From an uncultured Porphyromonadaceae bacterium (GTDB taxonomy: Bacteria; Bacteroidota; Bacteroidia; Bacteroidales; Muribaculaceae), in assembly GCA_937921035.1 (NCBI GenBank), contig CALEUL010000006.1, forward strand, positions 1 to 35,964: a DNA stretch of 35,964 nt, in the 5' to 3' direction. Position numbers and translations under genes: made by a program. Positions within the stretch are counted from its first letter, which is position 1; every line of letters starts with the position of its first letter. The notes under the pieces are model-generated. The model made no database searches, was not told the origin of the DNA, and saw only the letters and a program-made list of their open reading frames with translations. Below are positions 17,770 through 25,344 of the stretch, one piece after another.

Positions 17770-19551
17770 TTATTTCGAAAGTTTTTCCTTGAGAGCTGCC
17801 AGGGCGTCGATGTCGCCGAGAGTTGTGCGCTCCAGCGGAGTGGTTGCTGCTGCGGGAGCTTCTTCTTTCTTGGCGGCAGCCTGACGCTTCTGCTTGCGTT
17901 CTGCCTGCTTCTCGGCACGTGCTTCGTCTTCGAAGATGCGGCTGTGCGAGAGGATGATGCGGCGGTTGTCCTTGTTGAATTCGATAACCTTGAAGTTGAG
18001 CTTCTCGTCAACTTTTGCCTGTGTACCGTCTTCTTTTACAAGGTGCTTGGGTGTGGCGAAGCCTTCAACACCGTAGGGCAGTGCTACTACAGCGCCCTTC
18101 TCGAGGAGTTCAACGATAGTGCCTTCGTGGATGGAGCCGACGGTGAATACTGTTTCGAATACATCCCAGGGATTTTCTTCGAGCTGCTTGTGGCCGAGGC
18201 TGAGGCGGCGGTTGTCTTTGTCGATCTGGAGAACTTCCACTTCGATATCAGCACCAACCTGAGTGAATTCGCTCGGGTGTTTGATTTTCTTTGTCCAGGA
18301 GAGGTCCGAGATGTGGATGAGGCCGTCGACGCCTTCTTCGATTTCGACGAATACGCCGAAGTTTGTGAAGTTGCGAACTTTTGCGGTGTGGCGGCTGCCG
18401 ATGGGGTACTTAACTTCGATATCTTCCCAAGGATCTTTCTTGAGCTGCTTGATACCGAGGCTCATCTTGCGCTCTGCGCGGTCGAGGGTAAGGATTACGG
18501 CTTCTACCTCGTCGCCGATTTTCAGGAATTCCTGAGCGCTGCGCAGGTGCTGGCTCCAGGACATTTCGCTGACGTGGATAAGACCTTCTACGCCGGGAGC
18601 GACTTCGAGGAATGCACCGTAGTCGGCCATGACAACAACTTTGCCTTTAACCTTGTCGCCAACCTTGAGGTCGGGGTCGAGGGCATCCCAGGGATGGGGC
18701 AGGAGCTGCTTGAGACCGAGGGCGATACGCTTCTTCTCGTTGTCGAAGTCGAGGATAACGACGTTGAGCTTCTGGTCGAGCTGTACAACTTCGCTGGGGT
18801 GGTTCACGCGGCCCCAGGAGAGGTCGGTGATGTGGATCAGGCCGTCTACGCCGCCCAGGTCGATGAATACGCCGTAGTCGGTGATGTTCTTGACGGTGCC
18901 TTCCAGAACCTGGCCTTTTTCCAGCTTGGAGATAATCTCGCGCTTCTGCTGTTCGAGTTCGGCCTGGATAAGTGCTTTGTGGGATACCACAACATTGCGG
19001 AATTCTTCGTTGATTTTAACAACACGGAATTCCATAGTCTTGCCTACGAAGATATCGTAGTCGCGGATGGGCTTGACATCGATCTGAGAGCCGGGCAGGA
19101 ATGCCTCGATGCCGAATACATCGACAATCATACCGCCTTTGGTGCGGCATTTGATGAAGCCCTTGATGATTTCATTGTTTGCGAGGGCAGCGTTGATGCG
19201 CTCCCACGAACGGGATGCACGTGCTTTCTTGTGAGAAAGGATCAGCTGGCCTTTACGGTCTTCCTGATTTTCAATGAACACTTCCACTTTGTCGCCGACT
19301 TTGAGTTCGGGATTGTAGCGGAATTCGCTCATAGGAATGATACCGTCGGATTTGTAGTCGATGTTAACCACTGCTTCGCGTTTGTTAAGAGCGATGATGG
19401 TACCTTCGATTACTTCTTTGTCTTTTACCGAGTTGAGAGATTCTTCATAGGCGTGAGTAAGTTCTTCGCGAGAACGAGCGCCTGTTGCTTTGCCATTTTC
19501 GTAGGCATCCCAGTCGAAATCTGCAACCGGTGAATTGGTTGTTTCAGCCAT
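17770..19551 (-). CDS. rpsA: 30S ribosomal protein S1
   Basis: 593 residues with six S1 (OB-fold) repeats: the first two (EGTIIALNKREAVVNID and KGFIKCRTKGGMIVDVFG) are the divergent ribosome-binding pair, and the next three carry the typical DGLIHISDLSW-type motif (GLIHITDLSW, GLIHVSEMSW, GLIHISDLSW) of RNA-binding repeats; the sixth, GVEGFATPKHL, is degenerate. A lysine/alanine-rich tail ends the protein. S1 binds mRNA leaders and helps initiation, which matters in Bacteroidetes because they make little use of Shine-Dalgarno pairing. Monocistronic: it has its own promoter, a leader hairpin and a strong terminator. Confidence 0.97.
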   Translation of the reverse strand: MAETTNSPVADFDWDAYENGKATGARSREELTHAYEESLNSVKDKEVIEGTIIALNKREAVVNIDYKSDGIIPMSEFRYNPELKVGDKVEVFIENQEDRKGQLILSHKKARASRSWERINAALANNEIIKGFIKCRTKGGMIVDVFGIEAFLPGSQIDVKPIRDYDIFVGKTMEFRVVKINEEFRNVVVSHKALIQAELEQQKREIISKLEKGQVLEGTVKNITDYGVFIDLGGVDGLIHITDLSWGRVNHPSEVVQLDQKLNVVILDFDNEKKRIALGLKQLLPHPWDALDPDLKVGDKVKGKVVVMADYGAFLEVAPGVEGLIHVSEMSWSQHLRSAQEFLKIGDEVEAVILTLDRAERKMSLGIKQLKKDPWEDIEVKYPIGSRHTAKVRNFTNFGVFVEIEEGVDGLIHISDLSWTKKIKHPSEFTQVGADIEVEVLQIDKDNRRLSLGHKQLEENPWDVFETVFTVGSIHEGTIVELLEKGAVVALPYGVEGFATPKHLVKEDGTQAKVDEKLNFKVIEFNKDNRRIILSHSRIFEDEARAEKQAERKQKRQAAAKKEEAPAAATTPLERTTLGDIDALAALKEKLSK

Positions 19552-19585
19552 TTTAAATTAGGGGTTAATAATGTTGATTAATAAT

Positions 19586-19610
19586 GCCTTGCGCAGGATC
19601 CTGCTAAGGC
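19586..19610 (-). promoter_or_regulatory. Hairpin at the 5' end of the rpsA leader
   Basis: GCCTT (19586-19590) pairs with AAGGC (19606-19610) around the perfect palindrome GCAGGATCCTGC (19593-19604). It falls at or just after the predicted transcription start, so it would sit at the extreme 5' end of the mRNA. Role as an autoregulatory or stabilising element is inference. Confidence 0.45.
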
Positions 19611-19614
19611 GCGG

Positions 19615-19644
19615 CAAAGATAATAATTATTTTTTAATTATCAA
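19615..19644 (-). promoter_or_regulatory. rpsA promoter
   Basis: On the - strand TTG at 19644-19642 and TATCTTTG at 19622-19615 are exactly 19 bp apart, a full match to the consensus. The leader to the ATG at 19551 is about 55-60 bases. Confidence 0.8.
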
Positions 19645-19751
19645 GCACTTGAACGCGTTTTTTTTAGAGATGTAAGAAAGAATTTGTGCTGAATTTGTGC
19701 TGAGTAGGGGGTGGAAGGTAGAGAGGATAGAGTGGTTTTTGTTTTTTTTGC

Positions 19752-19781
19752 TTGCGGAGACGATAAAATTTTCTACTTTTG
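19752..19781 (+). promoter_or_regulatory. Promoter of the flavin reductase-rubredoxin gene
   Basis: TTG at 19752-19754 and TACTTTTG at 19774-19781 are 19 bp apart. The start would be near 19788, leaving about 37 bases before the ATG at 19825. This position rules out the longer open frame beginning at 19711. Confidence 0.75.
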
Positions 19782-19824
19782 CCTTGCTTACATTGTTTAT
19801 ATGATAATCAACACTTTTTATATT

Positions 19825-20475
19825 ATGGATCTTACTGTATTGTATAATCTCACCTACGGGCTTTATGTCCTGGGGGCGTTCAAGGATGGCCGCGCTGTCG
19901 GCTGCGTGGTCAACACTTGTTTTCAGGTAACCAGCGAGAACCCCTCGGTGGTCGTCTCGCTTAATAAAAACAATTATACGCTTGATGCTATCCGCGAAAA
20001 CGGTCGTTTCTCGCTTTCTATCCTGGCAGAGGACAGCGATCCGTCGCTGATTGGGCGTTTCGGCTTTATGAGCAGCCGCGATACTGACAAATACGAGTCT
20101 TTCGGCTATGACGTGGTTGGCTTCACTCCGTGTGTGAACGGCAAATTCTGCGGTCGTCTGATTCTTAAGGTGCTACAGACCGTAGACTGCGGTACACACG
20201 TTCTTGTGGTTGCCTCTGTGGAGGATACTGTTGCCGGAAGCGGTACTCCTATGACATATGCCTACTACCACAATGTTATCAAGGGCAAGGCTCCGAAGAA
20301 TGCGCCTACCTATCGTGCGGAGGAGGATGCGAAGGCTGTTGCAGGCACTGAAAAGCATCATTTCGAGTGCGATGTATGCCTGTATGTGGCAGAGACCGAT
20401 GCCGACGAGCTTCCGGCAGATTATGTGTGTCCGATATGCGGCGCCGATGTGTCGCATTTCAGGAAGTTGGACTGA
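19825..20475 (+). CDS. Flavin reductase domain fused to a rubredoxin domain
   Basis: 216 residues from the ATG at 19825. Residues 1-155 look like the FMN-binding split-barrel flavin reductase family (YGLYVLGAFKDGRAVGCVVNTCFQV, then SLNKNNYT). Residues 178-216 are a rubredoxin: ECDVC gives Cys182/Cys185 and VCPICGAD gives Cys202/Cys205, a complete iron site. This order matches high-molecular-weight rubredoxin (Hrb) of anaerobes, in which the flavin domain takes electrons from NAD(P)H and the rubredoxin passes them to oxygen- or nitric-oxide-reducing partners. A role in oxidative or nitrosative stress is therefore likely but inferred. It has its own promoter and a shared terminator hairpin just past its stop. 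Confidence 0.88.
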   Translation: MDLTVLYNLTYGLYVLGAFKDGRAVGCVVNTCFQVTSENPSVVVSLNKNNYTLDAIRENGRFSLSILAEDSDPSLIGRFGFMSSRDTDKYESFGYDVVGFTPCVNGKFCGRLILKVLQTVDCGTHVLVVASVEDTVAGSGTPMTYAYYHNVIKGKAPKNAPTYRAEEDAKAVAGTEKHHFECDVCLYVAETDADELPADYVCPICGADVSHFRKLD

Positions 20476-20483
20476 TAATAAAA

Positions 20484-20509
20484 GAGGCTGCGCCGGATGG
20501 CACAGCCTC
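20484..20509. terminator. Bidirectional terminator between the rubredoxin fusion and the rpmB operon
   Basis: GAGGCTG-GCC pairs with GGC-CAGCCTC around a GGAT loop with one C-A mismatch. It is eight bases past the + strand stop and 24 bases past the DUF4295 stop on the other strand, with A/T-rich flanks on both sides. Confidence 0.75.
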
Positions 20510-20533
20510 GATTTATATTTTAGGGGAGGGGAA

Positions 20534-20683
20534 TTATTTCAAAGCGTCCTTCACTGCGTCGTTGGGCACCATTTCCTCTTTGAATACATAGGCGCCGGTT
20601 TTGGGCGAGCGAACCATTTTGATCACCTTGCTGTAGGTGCGGCCTTCGCCTTTCTGAAGGGTTGCGACGGTTTTCTTTGCCAT
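20534..20683 (-). CDS. DUF4295 family small basic protein
   Basis: 49 residues, translated by hand from the - strand: it begins MAKKTVATLQKGEGRTYSK and ends NDAVKDALK. This small basic protein is a Bacteroidetes-specific family normally found right after rpmB and rpmG, and it is probably ribosome-associated, though its function is not established. Here it starts 13 bases after the rpmG stop and is the last gene before the terminator. In many relatives ftsY follows, but not here. Confidence 0.9.
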   Translation of the reverse strand: MAKKTVATLQKGEGRTYSKVIKMVRSPKTGAYVFKEEMVPNDAVKDALK

Positions 20684-20696
20684 ATCTCAGATATTA

Positions 20697-20885
20697 TTAT
20701 TTGATTTCTTTGTGGATGGTGTAGCGCTTGAGGATGGGGTTGTATTTCTTGAGTTCAAGACGCTCCGTGGTGTTCTTGCGGTTCTTGGTGGTAATGTAAC
20801 GGCTTGTGCCGGGCATGCCGGATGCCTTATGTTCGGTGCACTCGAGGATTACCTGTACTCGGTTACCTTTTGCTTTCTTTGCCAT
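20697..20885 (-). CDS. rpmG: 50S ribosomal protein bL33
   Basis: 62 residues. MAKKAKGNRVQVILECTEH, then the TTKNRKNTTERLELKKYNP signature and a basic tail are diagnostic for bL33. Only one cysteine is present (ECTEH), so this is a zinc-free form. Located 22 bases after rpmB and 13 before the DUF4295 gene in a three-gene operon. Confidence 0.96.
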   Translation of the reverse strand: MAKKAKGNRVQVILECTEHKASGMPGTSRYITTKNRKNTTERLELKKYNPILKRYTIHKEIK

Positions 20886-20907
20886 AGTTTGCTGGAGTTA
20901 ATGCGAT

Positions 20908-21171
20908 TTAGAAACCGATAATTTTGATGTCAGAGTCCTGCAGGTATCCTTTTTCAGCAGCCTGCATCATTGCTGCGTTCAATCCGAGTTTGTTGATAGT
21001 GCGCAGACCTGCTGCGGAGAGTGTGAGGCTGATCCACATTTCCTGCTCTACCCAATAGAATTTTTTGGTGAACAGGTTTGCATTGAATTTGCGTTTGGTG
21101 CGGCGTTTCGAGTGCGAAACGTTATTGCCCACCATTGCTTTCTTGCCTGTGATTTGACAAATCTTTGACAT
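20908..21171 (-). CDS. rpmB: 50S ribosomal protein bL28
   Basis: 87 residues. The opening MSKICQITGKKAMVGNNVSHS and the following RRTKRKFNANL are the bL28 signature, and SAAGLRTINKLG is its C-terminal motif. Only one cysteine, so not the zinc-ribbon version. First gene of the rpmB-rpmG-DUF4295 operon; the promoter is not obvious in the 400 bases upstream. Confidence 0.96.
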   Translation of the reverse strand: MSKICQITGKKAMVGNNVSHSKRRTKRKFNANLFTKKFYWVEQEMWISLTLSAAGLRTINKLGLNAAMMQAAEKGYLQDSDIKIIGF

Positions 21172-21487
21172 GGCTGTTAATCGTTTATCGTTATTTTTTC
21201 TTCTTTAAGCGTATGACTTTGCACTGTGCGGTGGCGATCTCATATCACGCGCGGGCGCATCATTCCTGCGCGCTTTTTTCGCTCGCTGCACAATTCAGCG
21301 TGCAAAATAACGAAATATTTTTCATATAGCCAAATTTTTATGATTCATCTGTTAATTTTTTTATTTTTCAGCCCGTGTCCGAGGTTGTTTATCAACGGTC
21401 TATATATTTATATGTGCACGAAGGCATTTTGGGAGGGATGTTCGCAAAAAAAATCCTTTTTTGCATGGCCGCATGCTAAAAAAATCT
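21172..21487. other. Intergenic region between rpmB and the secreted lipoprotein gene
   Basis: No convincing gene. It holds a GC-rich imperfect hairpin at 21251-21273 (GCG/CGC and GCGCA/TGCGC with a two-base bulge) followed by six T on the + strand; on the - strand it would lie in an rpmB leader. A weak TGACTTTG at 21214-21221 (one mismatch to the -7 consensus) precedes it on the + strand. A second, A/T-rich hairpin (GCAAAAAA with TTTTTTGC) lies at 21444-21463. Confidence 0.5.
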
Positions 21488-21495
21488 TAATTTTG
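21488..21495 (+). promoter_or_regulatory. -7 element of the lipoprotein/DUF5723 operon
   Basis: TAATTTTG matches TAnnTTTG. The nearest TTG (21461-21463) is 24 bp away, longer than usual, so the -33 element is uncertain. The leader to the ATG at 21580 would be about 80 bases. Confidence 0.45.
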
Positions 21496-21579
21496 TGCCG
21501 AAACATTATTTTCTCTGTTCTTTTGTGAACATTTAACTGAAATTATTATAACGCCAATCATATTAAAAAGTACTATTTT

Positions 21580-23367
21580 ATGAATTTTAAATTTGCAGCA
21601 CGGCTGTTGGCGCTGGCAGGGCTGGCTTCCCTGACATCTTGCGTCGACGATGGCTACGACCTCAGCGATGTTGACTCTACATCTCGCTTTACGGTAGAGG
21701 ATCTGGTTGTTCCTATCAACATTGACGAGCTTACTCTAAAGGATGTGATCTCGTTCGACGACGACAGCAAAATACAGCCTGTTACCATCGACGGAAAAAC
21801 TTTCTATGCGCTAACTCAGGACGGCGACTTTTCTTCCGATCCTATTTCGATTGCAGCTATCCACGCCGACGCTCCGCATATCAATTCGGTGTCGGATGTG
21901 CTTAATATCCTCGACGATGTCCTCCCCGCCCCCAAGCGGTCTGCCAAGGCTCCCCAGGACTGGCTGACACAGTCCTATAAAATCGACAATCTGTCGACGG
22001 AACTTAAATACGAGGTGAAAAATGTGGACGAGTCCATTATCAAGCTTGAATCCATTGCCACAAACGATATAAAGTTCGGCCTTGTTCTGGACGCTTCGTC
22101 GGTGAGCAGCATGTTCAATGTAAGCTTCCAGAATCTGGAAATCCAGCTGCCCAAAGGCCTCTCGGTATCTCCCAGTATTGGCAGCTACGATGCCGCTAAA
22201 GGTATCTGGAGCATCCCTCAGCTCGACCTTACCGGCAGCCAGATTGAAATATCCCTTACCGCCAGCAGGATAGACCTCGAGGCCAACGGCTGCCATATCG
22301 AGCCAGACCGCACACTGTATCTCAACAGCAATCTTGGCGTTAAGTCGGGCGTCCTTACGCTTGCGCTTCGCGATTTGAGCGAGATCACTTTCCCGACATC
22401 CGTGAACTTTGTTCTGCACTTCATTGTCAGCGATATCGACGCCCGCTCCTTCTCTGGAGAGATTGAGTATAAGCTCGACGGAATGGATATCGCACCGGTG
22501 AATTTGAGCGACATTCCTTCGTTCCTCGAGGGGCCGGAGACGGAAATCGGGCTTGCAAATCCTCAGATATATCTGCAGGTTAACAATCCCGTGGCAGGCG
22601 ACAAGCTTATGTGCAGAACCGGCATAAGCCTTACGCCTATGTACGACGGCAGCGATGTAAAGAAGAGCTATATGCCCGACAACGGTGCTATCACAATCGG
22701 TTACAATGCGGGTGTGGATGGGCCGTACAACTTTGTTATGGCTCCCATGAACGAAGGTCTCGACATCCCTGCCGATTTCGCCACCTCGCTCCAGTTCGTG
22801 CAGTTCTCCGGTCTGCGCGATATCCTCAAGGCCGACCAGGCTGCCGGCCAGCAGGGCCTTCCGGACAATATCGGCATCAGTCTTATAGACCCGATGATTC
22901 CGCAGCAGCATATCACCGATTTCACCCTTGGCCGCACGCTGCCTGGTGTAAAGGGCAAGTATGAGCTTGTGGCTCCCCTTGCGCTTACAAACGGCTCATC
23001 AATCGTCTACAGCGATATCGATATAGGCTGGAGCGGCGAAATTGAGAATCTTACTGTTGAGAAGTTGAAAGTTACCCTCAATGTTACGAACAACTGTCCC
23101 GCGGCAATAGAGCTGGTTGCTTATCCTTTGGACCGTAACGGAAACCGCATAGGTAATGTAGAGGTGAAAAGCTCTCTTATAGATGCCGAATCTTCCAGCC
23201 AGGAAGTCGTTATTGAACTGAACGGCGAGGTGAAAGGTATGAACGGTATCGAATATGTAGCAACGGCATATGCCGGAGCTTCCGAGGTGGCGCTTAGTCC
23301 TGATATGACGATTGAACTCAGCAATATACGCGCTGTAGTATCCGGTTATTTTGAAAAAGAATTTTAA
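21580..23367 (+). CDS. Large putative lipoprotein of unknown function
   Basis: 595 residues. The signal sequence ends in the lipobox LTSC, with Cys21 as the lipidation site followed by acidic residues (VDDGYD), a pattern that in Bacteroidetes favours export to the cell surface. The mature part looks entirely beta-rich, with repeated stretches of alternating hydrophobic residues and many Asp/Ser turns, and no catalytic motif that I recognise. The next gene, a DUF5723 outer-membrane protein, starts 15 bases after its stop, so the two are probably made together. It could be an adhesin-like or structural surface protein; this is a guess from layout. Confidence 0.75.
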   Translation: MNFKFAARLLALAGLASLTSCVDDGYDLSDVDSTSRFTVEDLVVPINIDELTLKDVISFDDDSKIQPVTIDGKTFYALTQDGDFSSDPISIAAIHADAPHINSVSDVLNILDDVLPAPKRSAKAPQDWLTQSYKIDNLSTELKYEVKNVDESIIKLESIATNDIKFGLVLDASSVSSMFNVSFQNLEIQLPKGLSVSPSIGSYDAAKGIWSIPQLDLTGSQIEISLTASRIDLEANGCHIEPDRTLYLNSNLGVKSGVLTLALRDLSEITFPTSVNFVLHFIVSDIDARSFSGEIEYKLDGMDIAPVNLSDIPSFLEGPETEIGLANPQIYLQVNNPVAGDKLMCRTGISLTPMYDGSDVKKSYMPDNGAITIGYNAGVDGPYNFVMAPMNEGLDIPADFATSLQFVQFSGLRDILKADQAAGQQGLPDNIGISLIDPMIPQQHITDFTLGRTLPGVKGKYELVAPLALTNGSSIVYSDIDIGWSGEIENLTVEKLKVTLNVTNNCPAAIELVAYPLDRNGNRIGNVEVKSSLIDAESSSQEVVIELNGEVKGMNGIEYVATAYAGASEVALSPDMTIELSNIRAVVSGYFEKEF

Positions 23368-23382
23368 GCCATTCAAGCCATT

Positions 23383-24759
23383 ATGAAAAGAATATCACGT
23401 TTTCTCGCAATCGGTGGCATGATGGCCGCCGCAACCTTTGCAAACGCCCAGAACTCCAACTCTGGATATTTTATAGACGGTTACACATTCCGTTATCAGC
23501 TTAACCCTGCCTTTGCCGGCATGCACGGTTTCGTGGCTATCCCCGGCCTGGGAAATGTCAATGCGGGCATCCGCGGAAACCTGGGCGTATCGGATGTGCT
23601 GTACAAAGTGGACGGCCGTACGGCTTTGTTCACGAACCCCAAAGTGGGTGTGAGTGAATTTTTGGACAAAGTGAAAGATCGCTCCAAATTTATGGTGGAT
23701 ACCCGTGTGAATATCCTTGGCGTAGGATTCAAGGCATTCGGCGGATACAATGCCGTAACGGTAGGCGTGCGCGCTCATGCCGGAGTGGGCATTCCCAAAA
23801 CTTTATTCGAGCTTGCTAAGAATGGTGTTCACAACGATTCTTACGATATCAAGGACATGCAGGCACATGCGAACGCATACGCCGAAATCGCTTTTAACCA
23901 TTCCCGTTTCATCGACCAGCTCCCGGGTCTGCGTGCCGGTGTCGCTGTTAAATTTCTTGTCGGTGCCGGTAATGTGGACGCTTATTTCAACGAGGCCAAC
24001 CTTACCCTCGGCACTGATTCGTGGATAGCACGCACCAATGCAGAGGTTTACGCGTCTATGCCGAAGATGCAGTTCGAGGAAGACGTAAACAAAAATGGCA
24101 ACCGATACGTAAGCGGCGTTAATTTCGACGGTACTGGGGGCATCAAGCCACAGGGCTACGGCGCTGCCATCGATCTGGGCGCTTCCTACCACTGGAATGA
24201 TTTCGATTTCTCGGCATCTGTGCTCGATTTAGGCTTTATAAGCTACAGCAATACCAAACTGGCCACTACCAACGGCACAAGGGTGGTAGATACCGATTCT
24301 TTTATTTTCAGTCCCGACGATGACGCTCCGAACTCGTTCGAGAACGAAATGGACCGTCTTGGCGACGACCTCAAGAATCTTTACGAACTCGACAACGCAG
24401 GGGATATCGGTTCTCGTACTGTCGGTCTGGGCGCTACGCTCAATCTGGGAGCGCAGTACACGCTTCCGATGTACAAACCCGTAAAATTCGGTCTGCTATA
24501 TACCGGTCATTTCAATGGCGATATGACCTGGAACGAGGCTCGTCTGTCGGCGAATTACGCTCCCTGCAAAGTCTTCGCTATCGGTGTGAACGGCTGGGCC
24601 GGTACCTTCGGCGTAGGCTACGGATGGATTATCAGCGTGCATCCCAAGGGTTTCAACCTGTTCCTGTCAAGCGATGCGTCCCTGGGCAAGGTGGCAAAGC
24701 AGTTCGTCCCTCTGAGTTCGAACGCTCAGTTCAATTTCGGCATCACTTTCCCCTTCTGA
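23383..24759 (+). CDS. DUF5723 family outer-membrane protein
   Basis: 458 residues. A Sec signal peptide ends at about residue 22 (ANAQN). The YQLNPAFAG motif near the mature N-terminus, the glycine-rich beta strands throughout and the C-terminal FNFGITFPF with terminal phenylalanine fit the DUF5723 family of predicted outer-membrane barrels, related in appearance to PorP/SprF-like proteins. The function of the family is not established. It is the second gene after the large lipoprotein and is followed by a strong hairpin at 24780-24813. Confidence 0.82.
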   Translation: MKRISRFLAIGGMMAAATFANAQNSNSGYFIDGYTFRYQLNPAFAGMHGFVAIPGLGNVNAGIRGNLGVSDVLYKVDGRTALFTNPKVGVSEFLDKVKDRSKFMVDTRVNILGVGFKAFGGYNAVTVGVRAHAGVGIPKTLFELAKNGVHNDSYDIKDMQAHANAYAEIAFNHSRFIDQLPGLRAGVAVKFLVGAGNVDAYFNEANLTLGTDSWIARTNAEVYASMPKMQFEEDVNKNGNRYVSGVNFDGTGGIKPQGYGAAIDLGASYHWNDFDFSASVLDLGFISYSNTKLATTNGTRVVDTDSFIFSPDDDAPNSFENEMDRLGDDLKNLYELDNAGDIGSRTVGLGATLNLGAQYTLPMYKPVKFGLLYTGHFNGDMTWNEARLSANYAPCKVFAIGVNGWAGTFGVGYGWIISVHPKGFNLFLSSDASLGKVAKQFVPLSSNAQFNFGITFPF

Positions 24760-24779
24760 TAGCCGTTGCATAATTATAC

Positions 24780-24813
24780 AGCACCCCCGTGCCGGACATG
24801 GCGCGGGGGTGCT
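24780..24813. terminator. Hairpin after the DUF5723 gene
   Basis: AGCACCCCCGTGCC pairs with GGCGCGGGGGTGCT (one mismatch) around GGACAT. It sits between the + strand DUF5723 gene and the end of a - strand gene, and may serve both. No T-run follows on either side, so termination may rest on the stem alone or it may only protect 3' ends. Confidence 0.6.
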
Positions 24814-24833
24814 GACGTATAATATAGGTATGG

Positions 24834-25241
24834 TTAACGTTGCTCGGGGTCTGAAACCGAGAAGTTGCCGGGTGCCACCGGTTCTACGCTCTCGGCGTCG
24901 GAAGCCTCGCGCAGCAAAGCGCCTGCCTGGCTATAGTTTGCGTCCAGAGTTGGTTCGAAGGGCGATATGAACGGGTCTGGCAGCACGCCTTTGTTGGCGG
25001 CATCGCCATATGCGCCGCTCTGGTTGAAGTATTCGTAAGTTGCCGCGCCGGCATGTTTCGGTGGCATTGGCCTGTCGCCGACGATGCTGTTGCCAAGTAC
25101 GTAGCAGGCTACCCCGAAAGTGAGGCCGAGGAACACGGCGGCTCCGTATTTTATGTAATTTGGAGTGGAGGGTATGTCGTCGGGAACGGGTGGTACGTTG
25201 TCCGCTTTCCCTGCGGTACTCTTAAAATCTTCTGTTGCCAT
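24834..25241 (-). CDS. Hypothetical single-pass membrane protein
   Basis: 135 residues. A charged, proline-rich N-terminus (about 1-30) precedes one hydrophobic segment (about 32-50: YGAAVFLGLTFGVACYVLG). The remaining 85 residues are polar and probably disordered outside, with many Pro, Ala and Glu. It has no signal cleavage site and would be a type II or N-in anchor. I do not recognise it. It stands alone, bounded by strong hairpins at 24780-24813 and 25291-25316, so it is likely its own transcript; no consensus promoter was found. Confidence 0.65.
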   Translation of the reverse strand: MATEDFKSTAGKADNVPPVPDDIPSTPNYIKYGAAVFLGLTFGVACYVLGNSIVGDRPMPPKHAGAATYEYFNQSGAYGDAANKGVLPDPFISPFEPTLDANYSQAGALLREASDAESVEPVAPGNFSVSDPEQR

Positions 25242-25290
25242 GATTAGAGGAGTTTTGTTGAAATCGTATTTATAATTCTAACAACAGAAA

Positions 25291-25316
25291 CCCCCGCCGG
25301 GTTTTCCCGGCGGGGG
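25291..25316 (-). terminator. alaS terminator
   Basis: A perfect 11-bp stem, CCCCCGCCGGG with CCCGGCGGGGG, closes a TTTT loop. On the - strand it is followed by TTTCTGTTGTT and lies 29 bases past the alaS stop. Confidence 0.85.
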
Positions 25317-25344
25317 TGGCAAAGAGATATAATTCTTGTTGTGA

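Noticed and set aside
17680..19533. 617-codon open frame on the + strand opposite rpsA
   Set aside because: Antisense to six clear S1 repeats. Its apparent internal repeats simply mirror those S1 repeats, and its start lies before the rpsA terminator.
19711..19824. Longer N-terminus for the flavin reductase-rubredoxin fusion
   Set aside because: It would start upstream of a consensus promoter at 19752-19781, and the extra 38 residues do not look like part of the family fold.
21226..21528. 100-codon open frame on the + strand in the rpmB upstream gap
   Set aside because: It crosses a terminator-like hairpin and the -7 element of the next gene and has an odd, Phe/Ile/Cys-rich composition, so it looks like chance.
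21811..22911. 366-codon open frame on the - strand inside the lipoprotein gene
   Set aside because: The + strand frame has a signal peptide and lipobox and continues smoothly; the antisense product has no recognisable feature.
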